A stretch of DNA of 64,000 nt, taken from Lamellibrachia satsuma (lineage: Eukaryota; Annelida; Polychaeta; Sabellida; Siboglinidae). Positions 22,505 to 33,712 of this stretch are shown piece after piece. Within the stretch, counting starts at the first letter, position 1, and every line of letters starts with the position of its first letter. A program made the position numbers and the translations under genes. Location: assembly GCA_033239005.1 (NCBI GenBank), contig BSQZ01000054.1, positions 3,770,431 to 3,834,430 on the forward strand. Reading direction: 5' to 3'. The notes beneath the pieces are model-generated. The model had not been told where the DNA came from. It ran no database searches and saw only the letters and a list, made by a program, of their open reading frames with translations.

Positions 22505-22965
22505 TATTCTGGGTAGTGAAGGCATGTTCTTATATAGCACTGTACTCAACCAATGGGACCCACTGAAAGTGCTTCACATGTCACCCCCTGGCAGACCTAT
22601 TAATTCCAACACCAACTCAACCTCTTTAACAAGAGATTTAACAAGATTGCCATCCCAAACAACAAGTTCCAGATGGCAAGAGAACAAGGAAGCCATTGGC
22701 TTATCGAGACTGTGTAGCCCTCCCTTATCAAATATCTGTCAATTCTATTTTTAAACATATTCAAACCACTAGCATTAACACAATCATTTGGCAGTTTGTT
22801 CCATTCATTTATCACCCTCTGTGAGAAAGAGTACTTTCTCATGTCCAACCTACACTGCTACTTAACTAATGCTGCTTTGTGTCCTCTGGTTCTACTGCCT
22901 TCTTTAAGTTTGAAGAACATATTCCTATCAACATCCTCATAACCGTTAACTATTTTAAACACTTT
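22505..22965 (-). pseudogene. LINE reverse transcriptase C-terminus with 3' tail
   Basis: On the minus strand the sequence reads KVFKIVNGYEDVDRNMFFK, then SRTRGHKAALVK, an in-frame stop, then LDMRKYSFSQRVINEWNKLP and LNMFKNRIDRYL. This is the conserved end of reverse transcriptases of CR1/L2-type LINEs: the pattern R.YFFS.R....WN.LP....A.....FK...D. The internal stop shows decay. The tail after it (GGTCTGCCAGGGGGTGACA, GTGAAGCACTTT, AGTGCTATATAAGAAC) is shared with the S2 SINEs, marking this LINE family as their likely partner. The LINE segment is fused at its 5' side to S2 core sequence at about 22966. Confidence 0.75.
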
Positions 22966-23175
22966 GGGAAGCTTTCAGCCACGCTGCAATTACTGCACAA
23001 AGATTATTCATTTACTCACATATATCCATCAGTCTTTACAGCCAGGTACTCATGTTTACAGTTGGGTGATCTAAGACAAGGAGTAAATGAAATTGCCCAA
23101 TCTTTGGAATGACAGCCAGAGGATTTGAACCTTGGTTCTCTTGACCAAGATTCCATCTTTGCGCTGCTGTGTCCT
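22966..23175 (-). mobile_element. SINE S2 head and core fused to the LINE
   Basis: Read on the minus strand: exact B box GGTTCAAATCC (23131-23121) in a degraded tRNA-like head, then the S2 core through GCTGAAAGCTTCCCA. At that point LINE coding sequence begins where the normal SINE tail would. The two together look like one composite with a single 3' tail. Confidence 0.65.
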
Positions 23176-23379
23176 ATTAATCCTGACTAACCGGTACTTC
23201 TATTATCGGACAGCAGGATGTCGGTCTCGTGTGGGAAAATTGACCGGTCTATACTGAATTCATTGACATAAGTTCCATACATCATGTCAAATATGTCTGG
23301 CTGAGATGTTAAATAAAATCTCAAGGCATTAGTTGACAGATCTCGTCATCCAAACTCTCATATAGCGCCACTCAATAAA

Positions 23380-23840
23380 ACATTGCCATCAGAGAGCCGA
23401 GCTCAGACTGACGAATCTCTGCAAATTATTGCAGGTGCTTTTACAGAAACGGTCAATGTTGACCTCAATCATGCATGGTCAATATTCGGTAAACGGAATA
23501 TCATGTTTTGGTCGCTAGATGGCAGGCGTGTATATGCATCGAGGGATAGAGTCCACAGAAGTACAACACATAATTCTGTACTTTAAATTAGAGAGTCTGA
23601 ACAATGACGTATCCATGACAACAACAACAATGACGTATCCATGACAACAACAACGACGTATCAACGACAATGACAAGAACACAAATAGCTAAAGAATTAC
23701 TGTTTCAGCAAAGAATATATATTCTTTGCTTGATATTAAACAGAAATCACAACATTAGCACCAGAACACAAAACACATCTGATCTAATGTTTTAATAACT
23801 TTGAACAAGATTGAACATGCGTTGACAGAGAGGATTTTAG
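23380..23840 (+). repeat. Dispersed repeat D4, copy 1
   Basis: Shares, in inverse orientation, the block ATTACTGTTTCAGCAAAGAA, a block around AAACAGAAATCACAA and others with 52850-53250. Inside is a 3-fold CAATGACGTATCCATGACAA repeat. Class unknown; no TIR identified. Confidence 0.65.
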
Positions 23841-24645
23841 CGCAATTAGTTTTTAGGGTATCATTATATTAAAACGGCACATTTAAATATTGTTTATTAA
23901 CAATTTGTAAATGTGAATGCTCAAATTTGTGTGATACATGGAAGAAAATAAATGACCATGGAACATGTCAATGAATTTGATGTCTGAATTTGGCTAAAAA
24001 AAAATAGGCCATATAAATTGCCAATTCTAATTTTGCATAGTTATGAAAAAAGTATGACAACAACCCTTAAATTAGAGTTAAATGTAGCATTTTAATGCCA
24101 TGAAATATAAACACATTTTATCGCCAGGCCTTTTACTTTTTTATTAGCTGGCTTACGGATCTGCCGACCCCGATATTTCCATTTTAGAAAAAAATTGCTT
24201 TCTTTTCATCATGTAATTTAGCATGAATTATCATTCCACATCGTCCACATACAAAAAAATATTTTCTTTCAAAAATAATGTGTCTTGTGCACTTTTTAGT
24301 AGTGCTGCATTGCATCAGCGTCTTCTGCAGAGATCGTTAGCTGCTTACATTATCACCCACTGCGGATGCAATCAGTGGTGTTATTTGGACCGCAAACTAA
24401 CTATTTTATAAAGAATAGATGCTTTTTTCGTGGAATGATCAAATTAATGTATTTGTATAGAAAAAATTTTGTTTTGCAGGGTAAATAATTTAGGCAAATC
24501 TATTTCGTGATTACCAAAATTTGGATTACTTATTTGCCGAACGACCCATTCTTGTGTTAAAGAAAATCCGTAAACCAATTTATAACAAACAAAAGGCCCC
24601 ATAATAAGATAAACTCTCAATATGCGCCAACATTTCTTTCACACG
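23841..24645. other. AT-rich DNA, nothing recognised
   Basis: No gene supported. CCGAACGACCC at 24538-24548 is a possible K1-family end. Confidence 0.3.
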
Positions 24646-24819
24646 TGGTGTCCCAGGCCATGGATGTCAATTTATGGTGTCCCGGGCCATGGGTGTCAAT
24701 TTATGGTGTCCCAGGCCATGGGTGTCAATTTATGGTGTCCCGGGCCATGGGTGTCAATTTATGGTGTCCCAGGCCATGGGTGTCAATTTATGGTGTCCCG
24801 GGCCATGGGTGTCAACATA
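24646..24819 (+). repeat. 29-bp minisatellite, 6 copies in a 58-bp dimer pattern
   Basis: Unit TGGTGTCCCAGGCCATGGG plus TGTCAATTTA. Successive copies alternate strictly between CCAGG and CCGGG, giving three 58-bp dimers. Frames through it encode Trp/Gly/Cys-rich repeats and are not genes. Confidence 0.95.
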
Positions 24820-26690
24820 TGCTCATGGAAAGTGCACAAATGATGCTGTGTCAAATGTCCAAATGCGTATTGCATGTAGTGCGGTAGGGTCTGGCTCTTT
24901 CTTGGCTGCTAACATATGCACCTGGGAACACGTTAATCGACAAAGGCTGAAACAAACATCCTTCTCCACTCAACGTTTTACGTCCTTTCACAACTGTTGA
25001 CAGTTTTATCTAGTCATACACATGGGGGGGGGTGAAGAGATGGTCAAAGCTCTCTTACTAATTTTGCAAACGTTGGTTGCATGCAAAATATGACCACCAT
25101 TGCGTCATGCAGTACCACACAGTGAACCGTTACTGAACTACAAGTCATGTAATCAATAAGTCAAGGCGCAACGCTTTAATACAGTCTGACATCTTGGAAG
25201 TTATTATAAATATAAACATTTCAAAGTATTAATTCGGGGAGGGGTACGCTTTGTACGAACAGGGGTAGATGACAACAATGACAAACAGTCCCTTTTTTAA
25301 CAAACTGTTGTTTTGAAGTGTCACCATTTTGATTTGGAGTTCTCGTTTGCAGTGTACGCATGTGTGAGAAAATGTTAAATCACTCGAAACCAGAGAAATG
25401 ACATGCCTAGAACGGCCTCGCAACAAATAGATTTGTTTTAATGTAATACAAAAGATCAATGGAAAAAGCGGTATTTCCCGGAAACATTGATACATCGTGG
25501 ACAACTATAATTCAAGATCCCAAAGTAACCCAGCTTGCTGTTGATTAACACATAATTTAGTATGACAGTGGGAAATGGAACTGTCACAAGACAGCAAGAC
25601 GCCATCTGAAAGATGAAGATATAGTCATTCCCAGCATCCCTGAGGCGGTGCTTTAACCAGTTCCCTAGAAAGGTGCCTAATTTCCAATCTCTAGGAAAAT
25701 AGATCAGTGTCGTTGTCTACAGAATAGAACCATCAGTGTCGCTTTATAATAATATGAGAAACGCCTAACAGTGGTTTAATTAATAATATGATGTATATTT
25801 TAACTTTTTATACATGTACTTTTAGTGCACAACATGTGTGTATATTTTATACATTTTTACTTGTATTTTATATATACATATATATTGATTTTTTGTCTGA
25901 AATAAACATTATTATTATTGCAACACTATCAAAGAAGATTAAGAAGAAATCAAATGGAAATTTGAAAAAGGGGGTTATGAAAGCTTTTTAGATAGGAAAT
26001 ATATATCTCAAAAACTGCAAATATTGATTTCTTACGAATAAGATTTTTTATAATCAATTTTCAAGAAGTCTTAATTTTGCTGTCTGCTTTGTCAACTATA
26101 AATGAATGCATGAATGCATCCACGGAGATAACATGCGTGCACGTATGGATGGAGGTAACAACACACACAAGGATGCACATCATTCTACCGAATCAAATTT
26201 TAATAAAACATTTCCATACTGCACACAACATCTAACCAAGACAACCCAGGCCCCATCACACATGTATCAAGTGAGGCGTGGATGGTGTGACCAACAAAAT
26301 ATATAAATTACATCAATATTAATTAATATTAAAACCCAGTACACTAAGTTGATTTAATCCCAGTAAAAAGTAAGCAATTATTAGCAGCAGGCTATCTTAT
26401 TTAGCATCACTGCCATTTAAACACACAGGTCAAAGCAGAAATATAATTTTGCACAAACTATAAAATGTATCAACCATTATCTTTGCTATATGCCAACGTC
26501 AAGATATTTAAGTTAAGACAATTAATGTCATCAATAAAAACATTAAATATCTTATTTGTTTGAACAATATTTGCAACATGATGCCATAATTGGGTACTGT
26601 CGCAAAAAATATGGATAAGTATGTACACACAGGCAGGCAGATAAAACAGTTTATAAAATTTTATTTTACGAAAGCGCACATTTTTCTGTA
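24820..26690. other. Unique AT-rich DNA
   Basis: No gene supported. A Cys-poor 91-codon minus-strand frame at 25504-25229 has no motif. If the exon-like segment at 26699-26743 is real, this is the intron downstream of it. Confidence 0.3.
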
Positions 26691-26698
26691 GAACTTAC

Positions 26699-26743
26699 CC
26701 ACTGGATGCCAAGATAGGAGGACATGAAATCATGGGTACCTAC
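26699..26743 (-). CDS. Candidate 45-nt internal exon, family unknown
   Basis: This has the best splice context in the window. On the minus strand, a pyrimidine tract and acceptor TTCTCTCTGTCTGTTTCAG precede 45 nt, then donor GTAAGTTC. Only one of three frames is open, reading VGTHDFMSSYLGIQW, and the segment is exactly 15 codons, phase 0 at both ends. Such symmetric small exons are often skippable without changing the frame. I do not recognise the peptide. Candidate exons at 60063-60104 upstream and 1020-1072/339-417 downstream are on the same strand, so a single gene is possible but unproven. Confidence 0.5.
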
Positions 26744-28190
26744 CTGAAACAGACAGAGAGAAAATTTGGTTATGTCAGTCTTGCCAAGGAAATGGCAGGA
26801 TTATAATTGTTAACACGTGCGATATATATGCACACATGCAATCATGTATGCACGCACACACAATCATTTGTTCACTCTCAATCCTGCTTAAAGACGAGGT
26901 TTAAGGGTTATTGACACAAATTTTCCTATCAAAAAGTGAAGCAGTCCAGGAGGAAGCATCTGTCCAAGAGGTCGCTAGAAAAACTCTGCCCATGTAGGCC
27001 TAACTCTAGACGCCTCCCCATAACTGAACCAGCTAAAAAGTCGACAAACAATACTTATTATTTATTGTAAAAACCGATCTACCTTTCGAACGCATGTAAC
27101 ACCTAACTTTATCTACTAAGACGTTCACTATAGCTGTGATTTGATTCATTCTAAAATGTCGCCGTAGTCATGTCCAATAAGATTTCTACATGACGCCTCA
27201 AAGGTCTGCACCATGTTCAATGACATCACAACCTTCAGCAATGTTCCATAAATAACTCCAAATTCATATCACATTTTTTGACGTGTAATCTCTCCAACAA
27301 TGCTCTGTCGAATCTTCAGAAACTGTTTCTATTTTCCCAATCTCTTGTGATGGCCAATATACGTCACATGTGAATGTCCGGTGTCAGATGTGAACAAATA
27401 TAGACGTCAGCTGCAATGTAATAGATGGTCTCTGTCTGCTAGGCAACAATGTCACACACTGACATAACAAGCCAACTTCCGTCACTGGCATTTGCAATCA
27501 CTGCTTGACCACTTCAAATACACCACAAAGAAAATGCCATAGACCACAAAAAGAATGTCCACTCGCAACATGCGACACATTTTTCTGCGATCTTGCACAT
27601 TCTTGTTGACAGAGCCATCAAAACAGCCACCAGGAGGCATGCAGTTCTCACAAGTTCACCGACAGATTCTTGCACCATCAATGATCTCTTCCTACGTATC
27701 CAACACATTCATAATCGCCTTATGAGTACATAGCCATGTCACGGATTTCCCAATTAATCGTCACATTTGACAATGATTATAAATTAATCATCAAGGTATG
27801 ACGGCTGATCAACATGATCGTCATTGATGGCAGAGAAATGAATGGCGCCAATTGTAATTAGACATCAGCCGCGTGGTCAGTGATAGGGACAAATTTGGCT
27901 CATATGATAGATGCATGACATCATCAGTTAATTAAATCAACGTTTCGCATAAATGGTTTTATTGTAATCTGATGACAAAACCAATTTTGTAATGACATAA
28001 ATGTTTACTGATTAAAATCAACATGTGACAATATGTGGCAGCTGTCTTTTAGTATTGCTGTATTTGTTTTTCATATCAAGAGTGATTCCCCACATTGGTA
28101 ATGTTCTCCCATTCCTTTACGTCGTAGAAATTTTCCTGAAATGTTGCATAAGAAACATTATTTTATCAAAAGGAAAATGCACTTGACAAA
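26744..28190. other. Unique DNA, possibly intronic
   Basis: A hydrophobic 64-codon minus-strand frame at 27708-27514 lacks splice signals and is not called. No repeat partner found. Confidence 0.3.
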
Positions 28191-28195
28191 GGCAT

Positions 28196-28320
28196 ATGCA
28201 TACATGCACACACGCACACACACACAAATGCATGCACGGGCACACGCATGCACGCACGCACGCACACACACACCATAAACATATACATAAAAACACGCAC
28301 GAATGGAAGCACACACACAA
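28196..28320. repeat. (CA/CG)n-rich purine-pyrimidine alternation
   Basis: Mostly CACACG/CATGCACG alternation, a sequence type that can form left-handed DNA. Frames across it are artefacts. Confidence 0.85.
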
Positions 28321-28348
28321 AGTATGCCAAATATGGGTCTCAATAAAA

Positions 28349-28349
28349 T

Positions 28350-28385
<36 letters not shown>

Positions 28386-28420
28386 ATATTATATATATAT
28401 ATATACATACACACACACAC
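28349..28420. repeat. (TA)n tract with short CA tail
   Basis: TA alternation interrupted by two TATTATA steps, then (CA)n. Confidence 0.9.
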
Positions 28421-29887
28421 AATTGGTGATGGTTTCCTCCGCGAAACAGTCACATAAACATTTCTTGCACTCAACAACCCTCCCCCCGATCACACCTGAA
28501 CTGCACAATTCTCACTAGAGTTTCTTGGCTGACTGCTCAGTGCAAATTCATTGCCCTTGGCACAGACACTGGATCACTATGGTCCATCACAATCAGGTAT
28601 CCATCGCCAACTGACTGATAAAAGCGTGATCCATGTTTTATTCAGAATCACTAGTATAACAGTTTGCGTTAAATTCAGAGCTCTTTTTCAATATATTCAT
28701 TTCCACGTTCTTGTCACGTATGAAGATTGGAGGAAAATACAGACGCCCTGTAGACTTGACGGCGTCACCAGTTTTAACAAACATGCAAATTTGGGTGAAA
28801 AGACACATGGCAGCTCTTGTGGCCCCTATTTTTTTATATGACAATTTTTTGAGAAAGTTTCACATCAAGGAGACATTCCTTATGGTTTTGTACATTTTGT
28901 AGATTTCTGAATTACAGACTATGTCCTGATTTAGACAAATAGCATGAAAATAACAGGTCATTGGTTCAAAACACGACCAAAAAACTACTCTTGTGAATAT
29001 TTTAGAAATTCACAGTCAGATGTGCCAAAGTCTCGCGAGGTCCAATCTATATATATATATATATCAATCAGTTTGCAAGGCGAGCTCCTTTTGAGCAATC
29101 TAGTAGACGTAAATAACCATAGGGTTTTTTTGCAGGTCTTACGGATTTCTGTTACCAGTGTGCGTTACACAAGGTTTGCAAGTATGCAGAATACTTCTCT
29201 GTATCAAACCTAATTATATTTTTTGCAGATAAGATACAGCTTCACAAATTAAAAATCAATGATGTCAAACTAATTAACTCAATCAAACTAATTACACAAT
29301 CAATTCTGGAAAGAAATCAGTAGGAACAGAGTGATAAAGTACAATGTCAATCAATCGGATGGCTTGAACACGAAACCAATTAATAAAGAAACAATACCTT
29401 TGAACCTTGATAAGACTAGTGTGGACTTCATTGTTAAACAAAAGTAACATAGCAAGTTTCATAATACATGGTTCTACGTGACTATTATTTTATTGATATT
29501 AATTATTTTGACACTTTCACTGCTATAATTTTTTATAATTTCTTCAATGTGTAATGAAGAAAGACTTTTCTTTTTGAATCACAACTATTATTATTGTCTG
29601 CCAACTTGACGAGCTTTTTCACGAATTCCTCAGTGTTCAAAACACGAGTCGTGCAAATGTCGCCAAAAAACGTGATAGAAATGTCAGCATTGTTAAACTT
29701 TTCTTTATAAATTTGTAACATATTATGTTAAAAAATCACAATGCTTACTGATAGGCTCCAACAAATATCAGATGTAAACATCGTAGAATCAGTGATGTAT
29801 ACTTCGACCTTGAAAAAGCTTTGGATTCTAATACAGAAAATTAACGTACGTGATCGATCTAAAAAGCCTACAATGTTTTAAAAAAAA
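28421..29887. other. AT-rich DNA, no supported gene
   Basis: A short TA tract at about 29049-29064 and acceptor-like TTTTTTTGCAG sites near 29125 and 29225 occur without a matching donor and frame. Confidence 0.3.
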
Positions 29888-30144
29888 TTGGGCCATGAAA
29901 AAATATCAAGGAATCTGTTCTTATCAGCACACACCAAAAACTGTTTCTCTAGACAATACGGTAACAGTTTAACACTAATGGTGTCATTTGGTGACCAGTA
30001 TAGAACAACTGAAAAGTGGTGCCAACTTTTTAACACCAGATGGCGACACGTTTTAATTGTTCCACACCCAAGTACAATAATTATGGATCCTGCTGATTAA
30101 AAAAGGGGGTGTCTGCTAATTAAGGTATGTACACTTAATACGTC
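29888..30144 (+). mobile_element. MITE M2, truncated copy
   Basis: Matches the inverse of 47679-47994 over most of its length: GGCCATGAAAAAATATCAAGG, GGTGTCATTTGGTGACCAG, GAACAACTGAAAAGTG and GTACACTTAATnnGTC. Both outermost ends are missing or diverged; the right one stops where the K1 element begins at 30149. Confidence 0.75.
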
Positions 30145-30148
30145 AAAT

Positions 30149-30526
30149 GGGGCATTCCATATGAAATCAACCAAGAAAAGGCCAAAATATTCTTGACCTC
30201 CTCCGATTTTAATGAAATTTGGCACACCTATTGGCCTGTTTGGAAATTTACTTAAGCCAAATTTCAGATATAGGAGTGAAATCATTTTTAGAGTTATTGA
30301 TAAAAAATGGCAAAAATTTTACGTTACCTCTTAACACGTATGTAGACAACTTTGGCCCTAATTGTCCTAAAGAACTGGGTTTGGTCTTAAAATAAGGCTA
30401 AAACATTATTATAAAAACTGATATGTGATGTGCATCACATAGCATCTGAAAAAAAATTGTGCCAAATTTCATTAAAATCAGAGGGGGTAAAGAATATTGC
30501 TGGTTTGATTTCATATGGAATGACCC
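30149..30526 (+). mobile_element. 378-bp TIR element of family K1
   Basis: Ends GGGGCATTCCATATGAAATC and, inverted, GGGTCATTCCATATGAAATC differ at one position. Directly flanked on both sides by AAAT (30145-30148, 30527-30530), consistent with a 4-bp target duplication. Interior has CCGATTTTAATGAAATTTGG near the left and its inverse near the right, so the inverted repeat is longer than the termini. Non-autonomous; superfamily uncertain (Kolobok is suggested by terminus style, but its TTAA target is not seen). Confidence 0.75.
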
Positions 30527-30530
30527 AAAT

Positions 30531-31020
30531 ACAGTAAAGAGATTTCAACATGAGCTAAAAATACCTCAGTGCTGGCATATTACTTTGCATGCCACAAACA
30601 AAATCATCTCCGTGGTGGATAACAATAAATTGGCAAAAATACCACAGGCTGAGCATGTGTCATTTATATTACGTGTTTGTAGACAATTTGTTGGATAATG
30701 CGTGACAAATAAATAGTTGTGTACACAAAGGAACGAGACAGAGCTGACAGCCAATTTCCTGTGGTCTGCCGCACAGAACGTAGTCTCCATCATTACTATG
30801 TGAAGGCAGAACAAGTCAACACACCAATAAATAACTGCACGAGGCAAATGGGTACTGCGGGTACTAACACCTTCACAGCCAGCACTGGGCGTGTTTGTCG
30901 CTATTTAGACCATGAATACACAAAACAATTTGTAGAAGTCTCATGCATTAACTTCTGTATTGGCGTCTTCACTGGGTTAATTGTAATTGTAATACAAAAG
31001 GCAGGTCAGATTATCAGACC
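30531..31020. other. Unique DNA, nothing recognised
   Basis: Overlapping frames on both strands (30719-31024 plus, 30847-30566 minus) have no motif. Confidence 0.3.
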
Positions 31021-31027
31021 CTAATTA

Positions 31028-31135
31028 AGGTACAACAGGACAACCTATCAGATTCAAAGGGACAACAAGACATCCTATCAGACCCCAAAGGTCAGCCTGT
31101 CAGACAACACAGTGTAACAAGACAACCTATCAGCC
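31028..31135 (+). repeat. Degenerate ACAACCTATCAGA tandem repeat
   Basis: About four imperfect copies of a roughly 27-35 bp unit containing ACAAGACAnCCTATCAGA. Confidence 0.6.
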
Positions 31136-31740
31136 TACTTTGTTGGCAGCATTTACTGAAAGACACCTTTACACATCCCGACTGCACAGACCTAGAGCAG
31201 CCCAATGCTGCCACCTAGGGATCAACAATTTAACTATTACACCTCTGGTGAAAAGGTGCATACAAAGTCACATTTAGTGATTATGGTGATGGCAGAATCA
31301 AAACGCTTGTAATCCATCAGATGCTGCTTTAGATGTATCGGGACGAGTAGGCACAAACCAGTTTGCGGTGGAAGTCTATCATCAGTCTGCAATTCAGCCA
31401 GAGTACATTAAACATGCCTAGACTAAAACAAGGCTAAGCCTATATTACCTCATGCCTAAATCATCCTTTTGAGCTGTTGATTTGATCATCGCTAGACATG
31501 CTTACAGTCATTGGGAGTTTTTTTAACATATATCGGTTAATGTTGATTCTAAATAATATATTCTGCATTGGGCTTTGACCTTGCAGTATATTTAACAGAT
31601 GCCTTTGTTGCCATTTTAATATCCTTATTTATTTAATTTCAATATCCTCTGTCTATTTCGGGGGTTTACGGTATGCAAGATCCTGGATCCTATATTCATA
31701 AAACCTTTACCCACGCATAAAAAAGTGCAGTGAATGAAGA
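31136..31740. other. Unique DNA, nothing recognised
   Basis: No supported frame or repeat. Confidence 0.3.
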
Positions 31741-31800
31741 TGCCTAATTCTCTCAACTGACAGTCGAACACTCTAACCACAGCGCCACTGTGTGCCACTT
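31741..31800 (-). mobile_element. tRNA-like SINE head fragment
   Basis: On the minus strand GTGGCGCTGTGGTTAGAG (31788-31771) is a strong A-box region, followed by TTCGACTGTCAGTTGAGAG, in the style of tRNA-derived SINE heads. The B box is lost. Confidence 0.5.
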
Positions 31801-33080
31801 TGTCTGCCCTTTAGCAGATATTGGCAAAATGGTGTTTGATCTTTGGACACAAGACATGTCCTTGCCATATTTTTTTGTTTTGGAAAACATGGCAATTGAC
31901 ATCAATGGGGGGAGGTCACAGGTTTGTGGGTGACCTTGTGGCGAAATGGCCCCACCTGTTTGTAATTAAATATGTGTAATGGTGATTGAATGTCTGTATT
32001 CCTTGTATTACATGTTCATGACGACTTCTTGATGTATATATGTTATCGTCATGCTTGTAGGAATGTGGGCTCTGAGAAACTTGCCGGACGGGGCTGTACA
32101 TGTGTTCAGTTCCTGTCTGGTTTGCTTTGAGGAGCTCACATTCCTGTTAATGTTCTTCCCAAAGTGGCTGCGTGATAAGCAGTCCACTTTGTAATAAAAA
32201 ACGTCATTTATTTGGTCCGTTTCAATTCTCTACTACATCAGACTTATGTTGGTTATTGCATAAATATCATTGATATTCATAAGCTGGCAGGTGCATAGCT
32301 GTGAATTCACAGAAACAGGCAACCATACGCATCATATCATGAATGCTGATATCCTGCAGGACAGCTATAACTTGATGCCGCATCATTAGTTTGATGACAA
32401 TGATTTTATTTCTCTTGCAGTGTATGGGAGAACTTTCTCTCATTACAACACGGCGTAGTAATGCATAATACAATAACTTTAATCTAAGACAATGAATGAC
32501 AAACTTATAGCAATCAAAAAATTGTATGTGATTTATACGATTTTTGGATTTTTATGGATTTTATTTTAAAAAGTGGCACGTCAGGCAGTAAGTTGATTTT
32601 TCCGCATAGCAATGAATGCGATGTTGAAATCACATCTTTAAACATTCTGACATTCTGTTGAGATTAACAGGAATAGTGAGACGATGCAGGCAGGTCACTT
32701 GGTGCAGATGGAGGAAGGCCAACTACCAGAGAGAGAGCGGAGGTGGTGAAACAGCCAATCTCAGCCCCTGGGAAAGGGAAGTCCACCAGATGGGAAGAAG
32801 CTGCCATGGCAGTGCTAAGATGGATCTGGGAAAGGTGGAAAGGGAAAGTGGTGGGAAGCAGCTTCCGATAGAGAGCAGCAGGAGAGAACAACAACTTATG
32901 AGTGCAGCAGTGTCAGAATTAGTCAGTCACACCCAATATTTTATATGTCTTCTACTGATCTGTAAAGTCAGCTTTGATACAATAAACTGCCCAGAACTAC
33001 AAAAAAAGTTGCGCACCAGCATTTTATGCCTAAGCCAATTTCCAGGTTTTATTCGTTCATTATTTTTGTATATTTTATTA
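31801..33080. other. Unique DNA without a supported gene
   Basis: A 170-codon plus-strand frame (32658-33170) is Gly/Arg-rich at first and ends in the 11-bp repeat. It has no domain. An acceptor-like TTTCTCTTGCAG near 32419 is followed by a short frame ending in TAA; unsupported. Confidence 0.3.
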
Positions 33081-33081
33081 T

Positions 33082-33126
33082 GTACACAATATGTACACAA
33101 TATGTACACAATATGTACACAATATG
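33082..33126 (+). repeat. 11-bp tandem repeat, 4 copies
   Basis: Exact GTACACAATAT repeats. Confidence 0.9.
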
Positions 33127-33349
33127 TTACAGAGCAGGTTACACATGCACTTCAGCGTGGGACCATTTAACTACCAGGCGCCCATAAGTAATCAGGGCAT
33201 CTATTTGTAGTGCCCTATTAGAAAGACACATTTTTACCTCCCTTCTCTTACGCTAGGACCAGTTTAACTCTACCCTGGAAATGTAGGCCAATATCACATC
33301 TCATTGAAACCAAGTACCTCCTGCTGACGGGGTAAACACCCTACTAAAT

Positions 33350-33660
33350 CTACCACAGAATAAAAACATTGACAACTAATATAAAGTAACAATAAATTAA
33401 CAATATTAATTAATAATAATAAATTGCTAAATCTATGAATCTGGGTGCCACAACACCAGCTACAGATATAATAAAAACATTTATAACTAATATAAATTAA
33501 TAATAAATTAGTCAATATACTTCTAATAATAGAGTAAATATATTAATCTCAGTTCTTGCTAGAGGCCATATACACTTACAGAATAAAACCATTTACAACT
33601 AATATCAACTAATATCAATTAATAATAAGTTACTATACAGGTATTAATAATAAGTTACTA
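33350..33660 (+). repeat. AT-rich satellite-like array SatA, part 1
   Basis: Monomers of roughly 108-135 bp share CAGAATAAAAACATT, ACAACTAATATAAATTAATA and TAAATATATTAATCTCAG. The same monomer occurs at 35395-35690; the T1 element lies between the two parts. Confidence 0.7.
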
Positions 33661-33712
33661 TAGCATGATTTGATTTTCTTCAACATATCACAACACATTG
33701 ATGCTCCATTAA

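Noticed and set aside
24646..24819. Possible CRISPR-like or regulatory repeat array
   Set aside because: Direct head-to-tail repeats without spacers.
27514..27708. Hydrophobic 64-codon minus-strand frame that could be a membrane segment
   Set aside because: No acceptor or donor consistent with the frame; short and isolated.
31741..31800. Possible genuine tRNA gene
   Set aside because: Only the A-box half is present; no anticodon arm or B box, so a SINE head fragment is more likely.
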